64,000 nucleotides of DNA from JBHHUI01 sp965248775 (GTDB taxonomy: Bacteria > Chloroflexota > Anaerolineae > Anaerolineales > JBHHUI01). Positions 16,269 through 24,020 of the stretch are shown piece after piece (positions within the stretch are counted from its first letter, which is position 1; every line of letters starts with the position of its first letter). The position numbers and the translations under genes were made by a program. The notes below the pieces were generated by a model that saw only the letters and a program-made list of their open reading frames with translations, was not told the DNA's origin and did no database searches. The DNA lies in assembly GCA_965248775.1 (NCBI GenBank), contig OZ252150.1:1798001-1862000 (forward strand), read 5' to 3'.

Positions 16269-17780
16269 CTATCTATCAGCGCCTAACTTTGGAATAGGAA
16301 ACTCCTGATAGGGAATGACGGTAGTTTTGGCTTCACTGTAAAATCGCAGGCTCCACTTTCCGCCTTCTCTATCCACGCCCGAATGCTTGTACCCGCCGAA
16401 GGGCGCATTTCGCTCCCGTTGAATGGGGGAGTTAACCATTACCGTTCCGGCCTTGAGGGCATCAGATATACCCAATGCGCGCTGCACGTTCTCTGTCCAA
16501 AGGTAGGCCACTAGACCAAAGCGGGTATCATTGGCTATCGAGACGGCTTCTTCCGCAGTATCAAATGTCAAAATTGTTGCAAATGGACCGAAGATTTCTT
16601 CCTGGCATACCCGAGATCTGTTATTGTCAGCCCGCACCACAATCGGCTCAACATAGTAGCCCTTGTCAAAACCGTTGGAACTATTACCGGTTGTCAGTAT
16701 CTGCCCGCCCTCTGCTCGAACATCATCAACAAACGACAAGACTCGCGCCAATTGCTCCTTTGATACCAAAGGCCCAATCTCGGTATCCCGAATGAAAGGT
16801 TCACCAACCTTTATATTTCTTGCTCGATCAACATAGTCGTCGATAAATTTCTTGGTGATAGTGTTTTGCACTAAGATACGCGAGCCAGCCAGGCAACTTT
16901 GACCATTATTGCCATAAACAGCGAGCAATGCAGCGTCCAATGCCTTGTCGTAATCCGCATCGTCGAAAATGATGTTTGCGGACTTGCCGCCCAACTCCAG
17001 AGTTACTTTTGCAAATCGTTCTGAAGCCTTGGCTGTGATAAGCCGCCCGGCAACTTCGCCGCCGGTAAATGAGATCAGATCGACATGTTCATGCGCCGCA
17101 AGCGCAGCGCCGGTCACAGCCCCACGGCCATTGACCAGATTGACCACGCCTTCAGGTAGCCCGGCCTCATGAAGCAAATCCACCAGCTTCGCCGTTCCTA
17201 AAGGACTTTTTTCAGATGGCTTGATAACGCAACTGTTTCCCATCGCTAAAGCGGCAGCCATTTTTAGGGCAGCGATCATCACTGGCACATTCCAGGGAGT
17301 GAATAATCCGGCCACGCCCACCGGTTCCCGGGTAACAAGAGTCTTCGTATTTGGCAGTTGCTGGTATAACTCATCGCCGGTTGTACCAATGAGTTCGGCA
17401 AAGTAATCAAACCAGGCAGCCGCGGCTTTCACCTGGCCTAAGGTTGACGAATAATAGGGCAGCCCAACACAGAGTGTGTCTCGCGCAGCCACCTCCTCTG
17501 CATTCGCTCGTAGTAACTCGGCAGTCTTATGAAGCACCTCCTGGCGAACGTGAATCGGTGCGCGTGACCATACACCTTGCTCAAAACGCGTACGGGCGAC
17601 CTCCACTGCCCGATTTACAGACGCTTTATCCGCTTCAATCAAATCAAGGATTTTTGTTTCGTCGGCTGGGTTGATGATTTCAAGCCTTGCCCCGCCATTA
17701 TCCTGAACAACTTTACCGTCGATAACCGCTGAACTAGTCTGAGGAATGGATGCCAGAGTTTTCTGTTTGATATCTTCCAT
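16269..17780 (-). CDS. NAD(P)-dependent aldehyde dehydrogenase
   Basis: 503 residues with complete ALDH features: the oxyanion Asn and substrate region LFTPWNVPVMIAALKMA, general-base Glu in TLELGGKSANI, nucleophile Cys in NNGQSCLAGSRI, and EEIFGPFATILTF. Similarity is to the betaine-aldehyde, hydroxymuconic-semialdehyde and related branch, but substrate class is not decidable by eye. Position between a GntR regulator and an SDR/grdEB set suggests it oxidises an aldehyde that enters or leaves the reductase pathway (inference). The gene is intact. Confidence 0.9.
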   Translation of the reverse strand: MEDIKQKTLASIPQTSSAVIDGKVVQDNGGARLEIINPADETKILDLIEADKASVNRAVEVARTRFEQGVWSRAPIHVRQEVLHKTAELLRANAEEVAARDTLCVGLPYYSSTLGQVKAAAAWFDYFAELIGTTGDELYQQLPNTKTLVTREPVGVAGLFTPWNVPVMIAALKMAAALAMGNSCVIKPSEKSPLGTAKLVDLLHEAGLPEGVVNLVNGRGAVTGAALAAHEHVDLISFTGGEVAGRLITAKASERFAKVTLELGGKSANIIFDDADYDKALDAALLAVYGNNGQSCLAGSRILVQNTITKKFIDDYVDRARNIKVGEPFIRDTEIGPLVSKEQLARVLSFVDDVRAEGGQILTTGNSSNGFDKGYYVEPIVVRADNNRSRVCQEEIFGPFATILTFDTAEEAVSIANDTRFGLVAYLWTENVQRALGISDALKAGTVMVNSPIQRERNAPFGGYKHSGVDREGGKWSLRFYSEAKTTVIPYQEFPIPKLGADR

Positions 17781-17852
17781 AGTCAGGATCCCTAAACAAA
17801 AATTCTAAATCGTATTTTCTACCTCACTCAAATATTACAGCGGCTATTAGCT

Positions 17853-18569
17853 TTATACCCGTTCATATAAGGCTCTATTCAGCTCTTCATCCATTTGCAT
17901 CAAATGAATAGTATGATCTTTTGATCTTTGAACATGGCGTTTGATCAAACGCCTTGCACCGCGCGTATCCTTACTTTTTATTTTTTCAATTAATTGATAA
18001 TGCTCCTCGACGGCCGGTTTCATCCGCGAGGTATCGGCGCGCTCCCACTTGAAGCGCAGGTATTCATTCTCAAGATTGGTGGTCAAGAGCTTTTCCAGAG
18101 TTTTATTTCTAGCTATCTTGGCGATCCGGATATGAAAATAGGTCCATAAAGCAATTTTTTGGCGATCATAATAGGGAGGCATATAGCGCTTATGTTCCAA
18201 GGCCACGGCTTCCAATTTTTCAAGATCTCCCGATTCCATTCTCTTGATTGCCAATTGAACCGTCTGGACCTCCAATGCTTCTCTGACTTCAAATAGCTCG
18301 ATGGTTTCTTGGATATCAACCGGTTTCACATAAAAGCCACGGTAGGGAACAGAAACAATGAAGCCTTCCCTTTCTAACATGTAAAGAGCATTGATGACCG
18401 GAGTTCGCGACATTTTGAGAATGTCACACAGATCCTGGGCAATCAATTTTTGTCCGGCGACAATATTTTGCCGAAAGATCATCAATTTCAGCTTTTGATA
18501 GGCATCATCGATGAGGGTGCTGGCCTTGCTCCGGTCTGCTTTCCCCCTTTTCCTATGAGTGCTATTCAT
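17853..18569 (-). CDS. GntR-family regulator, FCD subfamily
   Basis: 238 residues from ATG 18569, which has GGGGAGG five bases upstream. An upstream in-frame ATG at 18593 lacks such a site. The N-terminal winged helix contains LCDILKMSRTPVINALYMLEREGFI. The C-terminal FCD-type helical domain has FEVREALEVQTVQLAIKRM and LIKRHVQRSKDHTIHLM, with Asp/His metal or effector ligands. FCD regulators sense small carboxylates. It lies between grdA and the aldehyde dehydrogenase, so it is the obvious candidate to control both grd sets. The palindrome at 23769-23798 is a possible operator. Confidence 0.88.
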   Translation of the reverse strand: MNSTHRKRGKADRSKASTLIDDAYQKLKLMIFRQNIVAGQKLIAQDLCDILKMSRTPVINALYMLEREGFIVSVPYRGFYVKPVDIQETIELFEVREALEVQTVQLAIKRMESGDLEKLEAVALEHKRYMPPYYDRQKIALWTYFHIRIAKIARNKTLEKLLTTNLENEYLRFKWERADTSRMKPAVEEHYQLIEKIKSKDTRGARRLIKRHVQRSKDHTIHLMQMDEELNRALYERV

Positions 18570-18766
18570 TGTGACCTCCCCTCCAGCTCTCATAATCAGG
18601 ACTCAGCCCTCGCGGTTTGCCGGTTGGGAGGTGAAGATTGGGAGAGTAGAGAAGTTCAGCATTAAAACCCAGTCTCATGACACTTGGGTTCTCCAATGGA
18701 GAAGATTGAATACCTATGCAGATATCTATTAAATCCATAATTGAATATCTTGCAAGAGCTTTCAAA

Positions 18767-19228
18767 TCACACCAATTTGCTTTTTACTCTGTTAATCCCT
18801 TCAGTAATTGCATCTACGTCAAATGCAATTACCAACAGTTCGAGATGCTCCTTATAGACTGCGGGACTTATTTGACGGCTTATTTCCGGCTCCAGGATAT
18901 GATAGACCGGCAAGTCTAGAGAAACACCGGCCAATGGACCAATCCAACTCGGATCTCCATTTATCAGCGTTTCAGCATAGAGTTCGGAGCTATCTGCATC
19001 CGGCGAGCCAAGATTCACGACCAAATCATTTTTTGGGTATTGTGCTGCAGTTTTCTGAACCATTTCTTGACCATCCAGGTCAAATGCACCAGCTGCAGTT
19101 CAAACAAAGCATTCGGTATGACTGAATACCGGCTCAGCGCCGGCGCTTATTACAGCAGCTTCTATGGCCGGCGCCTGAACGCCATCCCTTTCACCAATGA
19201 TGATTACCTTTTTTCCTTTAAGTTCCAT
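18767..19228 (-). CDS. grdA: Selenoprotein A of a glycine/sarcosine/betaine reductase-type system (GrdA), Sec43
   Basis: 153 residues from ATG 19228 (GGAGA upstream), starting MELKGKKVIIIGERDGVQAP. UGA at 19100-19102 is codon 43 in CFV-U-TAAGA, the exact GrdA active-site motif, followed by LAGVSLDLPVYHILEPEI near the C-terminus. GrdA Sec accepts the carboxymethyl group from component B and delivers it to component C as a selenoether, becoming oxidised to a selenide-sulfide with the neighbouring Cys40. A conventional gene caller would report only the C-terminal 99 residues. It is the fifth and last gene of the grdE-grdB-grdC-trx-grdA run. Confidence 0.95.
19067..19083 (-). promoter_or_regulatory. 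Candidate SECIS hairpin of grdA
   Basis: Perfect six-base-pair stem TTGACC/GGTCAA with a TGGAT loop, starting 16 bases after the UGA. This is the spacing of bacterial SECIS elements, and a GG is present in the apical loop as in E. coli fdhF. Confidence 0.75.
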
Positions 19229-19244
19229 TTTGATCTTCTCCGAA

Positions 19245-19565
19245 TTATTCAAGTATTGTCTCTACGGCTTCTTTTATTTCGCCAATTATGATTTTCTCGC
19301 CTGTTAATCTATTTACTTCTGTTCCGTTTTTATAAAATAAAAATGTCGGCACGCTCATGACGCGCATCTGAGCACACAGCATGCGGTTTACCGACGCATC
19401 CAGCTTCCCTACCCTCAGCCGGCCACTGTAGCCGTTTCCTAATTCTTCCACCAGAGGATTAAGAGCCAGGCAGGGCATACATCTGGGTCCCCAGATATCG
19501 ACAAGCACAGGGATTTCTGAAGCGTTTACTTCATGCTCGTAATTCTCTCGATTCAACTCAAACAT
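19245..19565 (-). CDS. Thioredoxin of the reductase locus
   Basis: 106 residues from ATG 19565, which lies inside the end of grdC (ATGTTTGA overlap). A GGAGG is placed upstream within grdC. The active site is WGPRCMPC, with CxxC shifted relative to the usual WCGPC. The same GPxCxPC style occurs in thioredoxins encoded with grd operons of amino-acid-fermenting clostridia. MSVPTFLFYKNG supplies the cis-Pro. Its likely job is to re-reduce the selenide-sulfide of GrdA after each turnover. No thioredoxin reductase gene is visible in the window. Confidence 0.9.
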   Translation of the reverse strand: MFELNRENYEHEVNASEIPVLVDIWGPRCMPCLALNPLVEELGNGYSGRLRVGKLDASVNRMLCAQMRVMSVPTFLFYKNGTEVNRLTGEKIIIGEIKEAVETILE

Positions 19566-21030
19566 CAATTCGATTACCTCCATTATTCTTTTCCAGGAGA
19601 AACGATATACCATCTGCTAAGCGAGTCATGCGACCCAAGAAGAGGCTGCCTTTCGCCAAAAACAAAGCTCTATCCATATTGCCGGCTTTCATTTTTTGAA
19701 CCGCGTGCCCCAAGACCGGGACCGCCGAGGCTATATGTCCCTGAGTTGGGGAGAATCCGGGCATGCCGTGGATTCTGACAAACTCCTCTAACTCACTCCG
19801 TTCTATCTCCTCGCGCAGCACCGCCAAACTACCAATAAGGCGATAATTGGTCCTGGGCACATTTCCACTACCCTGCGGTTCAGTGAGTTCCGGATTGTGC
19901 ATTTCGGTGGCAAACTTGTCAATTTCGGTCATTTTCAGCCCCAACCGATCCAAGGGTTCGGAGACCAATTTTTCTAAAATAGCTTGTTGGGATGAGCCCA
20001 AGTTGATATGGTGCTTTCCAATGGAATCGAGCCGAATACGTGGGCTTTGCCCGTCATCCTGGCCAATCCAAATCGCAATTCCAGCCATGACGTCTTCCAG
20101 GATAGGCATGTCGCTGCGCAGATGACCTTGATACTTCATTCCCAGTTTTGCGAAGGAGCCGCCGACAATAACCGCAACATTCGGGAAAACATCAGAGTTG
20201 ACGAGACTTGCACCGATGATCATGGCATGCACCGGACCACAACAAAATGCTTTTGTATCGGACCCAGACGCGTTGATACATCCACAGAGTTCCCCGATTG
20301 CCTTGGCCATATTCCCGCCCCCCCGGTTGTATCGATCGCCGACTGCCTCCTCTCCACAGCCGATGAGATAATCGATCGACTCGGCGTCTGCAAATTTGTT
20401 GGTCAAGTGTCTTAGAGCCATCACACCGCTGGCACGGTTCGTTAAGTTTTCGATAATGATTTCGGGGATGAGGTTAAAATCCTCGGCATGCGCACGCTGG
20501 CAACATCCGATGAGAGTATCGCCATCGATGTATAACGGTAACGCATTTTCATTCTCAATAGCTCTTTTTATCTGCTCTAACGATGTCCCTTTGTCTTCAA
20601 GCTTCTTTAGATCGGTGTCCGTAATGAGGGGATGAGGTTCAAGCCGATTCTTGCTATCCTTCAAAAACGATTCTTCCAACAGAAGTAATTCAAAATCATC
20701 ACATAATTTCATCACGCCGTAGAATTCTTCTTCCGGCATGATTTCACCGAAGGCTCCCCAGCGTGAGGCATCCTGCGTGTCGTTTCGGTACCAGGGCGAG
20801 GGCACTTCGAGCAAGCTATCCGGGTCGAGATTGCCGATAAAAGTCTGATTGGGCGGATACGCCACTGCCTGTTCAAAAGAATTCAAATGGCTGAGTATTT
20901 TAGGAAGCAAATTTTGATCTACTTGGATGTCACGCGATGGCTTGGAGCCGTGTCGAATCATGTTGGGCACATGAGCCAAAAAATAGGTGACGGCTTTAAT
21001 CACCGGCGTTGTCGATTGATCAGTTGCCAT
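19558..21030 (-). CDS. grdC: Component C beta subunit of a glycine/sarcosine/betaine reductase-type system (GrdC)
   Basis: 490 residues with GrdC landmarks: LAHVPNMIRHGSKPSRD, YPPNQTFIGNLDP, IDYLIGCGEEAVGDRYNRGG, FCCGPVHAMIIGASLV and MPGFSPTQGHIASAVPVLGH. It is a thiolase-like fold that turns the carboxymethyl-selenoether of GrdA into an acyl-thioester, then acyl phosphate together with GrdD. No grdD gene is seen in the window. It lies between grdB copy 2 (34 bases) and the thioredoxin (overlapping). A single GrdC presumably serves both component B sets. Confidence 0.92.
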   Translation of the reverse strand: MATDQSTTPVIKAVTYFLAHVPNMIRHGSKPSRDIQVDQNLLPKILSHLNSFEQAVAYPPNQTFIGNLDPDSLLEVPSPWYRNDTQDASRWGAFGEIMPEEEFYGVMKLCDDFELLLLEESFLKDSKNRLEPHPLITDTDLKKLEDKGTSLEQIKRAIENENALPLYIDGDTLIGCCQRAHAEDFNLIPEIIIENLTNRASGVMALRHLTNKFADAESIDYLIGCGEEAVGDRYNRGGGNMAKAIGELCGCINASGSDTKAFCCGPVHAMIIGASLVNSDVFPNVAVIVGGSFAKLGMKYQGHLRSDMPILEDVMAGIAIWIGQDDGQSPRIRLDSIGKHHINLGSSQQAILEKLVSEPLDRLGLKMTEIDKFATEMHNPELTEPQGSGNVPRTNYRLIGSLAVLREEIERSELEEFVRIHGMPGFSPTQGHIASAVPVLGHAVQKMKAGNMDRALFLAKGSLFLGRMTRLADGISFLLEKNNGGNRIDV

Positions 21031-21064
21031 TAATTAACAATCTGCAACAGACAGAATACGGTTG

Positions 21065-22384
21065 TCATGGTATGCGTTCAAAGAGCTGCTGACTTTGAAT
21101 CTCCATATCCAACGCATTCAGTGCCTGCCGAACGATGGCCCGACGGAGTCTATGCTCTTCCTCAGGTTCCAACTCAGCATTTCCAACCGGGTGCATAATC
21201 CCAGCGCCTGGAACGATTCGGTTGGAGCCGATCATCTGCGCGATAGGAGTCATCGTCGTGATTTGGACCGTGGGCAGTCCGTTGCGCTCTAGTTCTTTTG
21301 TAATCACTGCACCGCAGCGAGTGCTAGTCCCTCAAGTCGAGGTCAGGATGACAGCATCAACCCCTTTCTCTTTCATCGCTACCACCATTCCGCGCGCGAT
21401 CTTATTCGCATTCTCTAATGAGGTAGCCACGCCCGCAGTGGTATAAATTTCGTCGTGGATTTTTCCAATCACTCCTTCGTTTTCAAACTCGCGCAACATA
21501 TCCAGAGGCACAAGGCGGTTGGGATCTTGATTAACCAAATTAGTAACAAAGCCCATGTGGTTGACTTCAAAATCTTCTGGGCTCAGACGCCCTTTCCCAT
21601 CGATGTTATAGGCACCAAATCTCGTTGATCGATTCGATTCCATATTGTCCGGGTTACCCTTGGGAACCAGACCGCCATCTGTAGCCAAGGCTATCTTTGC
21701 AGAAGACAACTCTGTTTGTAAGATGGCCGGCTCAACTCCATCAGGCTCGGGTAACTCCAACTCGGGCTGAAAAGACTCACCCTTTATTTTCGCCAAGACC
21801 ATATCCACTGCTCTGGCCGCCCCGTTTTTCTTTGTAAATTCATTCTTTACGATACCGCGAGGGAAATAGCCCTCCGTCAGCGCTGGACCTATCACTTCGT
21901 CGGCAACCAGACGCAACCCGACGCTGACCATCTTTGATACCGCCTCAGTCATACCTCTGACAGAATCTTGGGTTTTGATGATGTAGACCTCTTGCTGGAA
22001 AAGATCTACGCCCGGGTTTTCCTCAAACATGGCCGTTAGAGTAGCAATGCCTAACTGTTCCTGGATGACTTTACATATTTCTCCACAGGCAACACCATAA
22101 CGACCGGCATTAAACGCTGGCCCCGCAAGGAACAGATCGGGTTTATAGGCACGGATCATGCTCACAATTTCTTCGAGTGCCTCAGGAGTATTTTCTGCAA
22201 AGTAATTGTCTCCGCAGATAATGGTGCCTACAACTTCTCCTCGATCGGCTAATGTATTTTCGATAGCTCGACCGGGGCCTACAGCACCAGCGCTGCTCTG
22301 TGGGGCAGCATTGGCCTCTTGCTCTCCACCTATGCCGCCGAAGAATTGATTGAGATAATGGACAACCCTTAATGTTTTTGTCAT
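21065..22384 (-). CDS. grdB: Component B selenoprotein, copy 2 (GrdB), Sec351
   Basis: 439 residues from ATG 22384 (AAGG upstream; the in-frame ATG 33 bases earlier overlaps grdE2 and is less likely). The UGA at 21332-21334 is residue 351 in VILTST-U-GTSTRCGA, the canonical GrdB Sec position, followed by TTMTPIAQMIGSNRIVPGAG. Cys100 and Cys104 of RYGVACGEICKV are retained. A five-pair hairpin (GCACT/GGTGC, 21309-21324) begins eight bases after the UGA and may serve as SECIS. It forms component B with GrdE copy 2, 29 bases upstream. No other stop codons interrupt it, so this copy should be functional if the cell makes Sec. Confidence 0.94.
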
Positions 22385-22413
22385 TGCAATGCCTTGCGCA
22401 ATTCCATCCAGGC

Positions 22414-23703
22414 TCAATATCGCACGGGTGTAATGTTTGTAATGCCTGCTTGATCCAGACCGCCCCGAATGTATCGAAATACTTTATCGAGTTCCCCATC
22501 GCAGGCTACATCATTTGGAAGTGTGACACGTTTTCCGATAATTCGTTCTACTGCAGGCAAATGAAGGACCTCATATTGGTTCGCCGTACTCACGATAGCA
22601 CTCACATCCGGCATATTAAATACTTCCCCTCTCTCTTGCCGGTTAGAGCGATCAAATATGATCAGCACTGATTTTAGCCCGAGGTCCTCACAGCACTGGG
22701 CTGTTTGAGCCAGATCGACATCAGGCGCGCCGCTGCTGGCTTTGGTCAGAATAACACCATCAGCACCCAAAATAGATTTGGCCATGTTCGCAGCCATCAT
22801 GGCCGATCGTTCTCTCTCAGGCTCAGTGACTTGAGAAATAGTCAGAATCACGCCCACAAAACACAAATCTTTGCCGTGTCTCTCGTATAACTCTTTTATA
22901 ACCGGGTGATTCTGGACGACATCGGTTTCCGTACCCACCCCTTCATAGGAATTCACAATGGCCCCATCGAAAACTTCGTTTGGGTGGCCAACGGAGGGCA
23001 AGAAATTCTTCAGATTATCTCCATATAACAACTGTTCACCCGGTATGGCTGGATAGCTGGAGCAATGCACCATAAAAATATAGGCTGTTTTAGGTAACGT
23101 TTCCATCCCCTTTGAAATTTCCGCCAAAGAGGGTGCATCATATATTTCTATTTCGTCCGGTTCAATATCCTTCCCTGCCTGCGCCAGATAAGCAGCGGCC
23201 TTCAGTCTCGCCTTCTTAATAGCCACGCGGTATCCATCACGGGTTACATCATCCGCTGGGAACGGGAGAATGACGATGTTATGAAGCTTTCCGTACAGGT
23301 TAATATTGGCGGCCGGGCCGCTCATGTCGATGATAAATCCTAAGGCATCTTCTGTCTGCTGTGACAGATCACTCTCCTCACTCTGATCATTTAGGATCAC
23401 AGCCGCACCGCGTAGCACAGCAGTCACACCGGCACCGGCAGTTTCCATCTTGCTGATTGCGCCCGGGAAATCGCCACTGTGGCCTTCAATTTTGGCCCGG
23501 GGTTCCACTACGTCGACTACCTGCAAAATCCGACAGCTCTCACCCGGATGCGCAAGTTCAATTTCAACGTTGCTGAGACGTTGATCCTCAAGTAGTAGCT
23601 CTATAAGCTCAACGCGATTGATATAAAGAACGTGATCTATAATTTCAGTACGGTCTGCAAATTGGGTATCTTGTATGTTGATAATATTTAAAGCTAACTT
23701 CAA
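22414..23703 (-). CDS. grdE: Component B precursor subunit, copy 2 (GrdE-like)
   Basis: 429 residues using TTG 23703, with AAGGAG seven bases upstream. This start gives exactly the length and N-terminus of copy 1 (KLALNIINIQ versus RLELRIINIL). AHPGESCRILQVVDVVEPRA and LGADGVILTKASSGAPDVDL are conserved. The recalled clostridial Asn-Cys self-cleavage site is absent (DGAIVNSYEGVG), while Cys214 in FMVHCSSYPAIPGE aligns with Cys211 of copy 1. It is the first gene of the five-gene grd run, preceded by a good sigma-70 promoter overlapping a long palindrome. Confidence 0.85.
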   Translation of the reverse strand: MKLALNIINIQDTQFADRTEIIDHVLYINRVELIELLLEDQRLSNVEIELAHPGESCRILQVVDVVEPRAKIEGHSGDFPGAISKMETAGAGVTAVLRGAAVILNDQSEESDLSQQTEDALGFIIDMSGPAANINLYGKLHNIVILPFPADDVTRDGYRVAIKKARLKAAAYLAQAGKDIEPDEIEIYDAPSLAEISKGMETLPKTAYIFMVHCSSYPAIPGEQLLYGDNLKNFLPSVGHPNEVFDGAIVNSYEGVGTETDVVQNHPVIKELYERHGKDLCFVGVILTISQVTEPERERSAMMAANMAKSILGADGVILTKASSGAPDVDLAQTAQCCEDLGLKSVLIIFDRSNRQERGEVFNMPDVSAIVSTANQYEVLHLPAVERIIGKRVTLPNDVACDGELDKVFRYIRGGLDQAGITNITPVRY

Positions 23704-23741
23704 ATACTCGCTCCTTCGGAGGATGTCACTTTGACGATGAA

Positions 23742-23798
23742 ATAGTACACCACTCGAATACAAAAGTCAAAATAAAATTCAATAATGAATTTTATTTT
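23742..23798 (-). promoter_or_regulatory. grdE2-grdB2-grdC-trx-grdA promoter with overlapping palindromic operator
   Basis: On the minus strand: -35 TTGACT (23765-23770), 17-base spacer, -10 TACTAT (23742-23747). A perfect 13-bp inverted repeat AAAATAAAATTCA/TGAATTTTATTTT (23769-23781 and 23786-23798, 4-base centre) abuts and slightly overlaps the -35. This position suits a repressor such as the nearby GntR/FCD protein (inference). Confidence 0.68.
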
Positions 23799-24020
23799 AT
23801 GTTCAACCTTTGCAAATTGATGCTAAAATCTTCCCGAATTGCACCCCTCCCGCCTTATTCAGACCGTCTATTAATGCTCTGGAGCAATCTCCGTGAAGGC
23901 GCGGTAGTGATCGTCTAATGGAATTTTTAGAAATAATTTATGCCAGTGCCTATAGCGACGAAAATATGAGCAATCAGCCTATATGCGTTTCACAATAAAT
24001 CGAATATCATACCCATTGTA

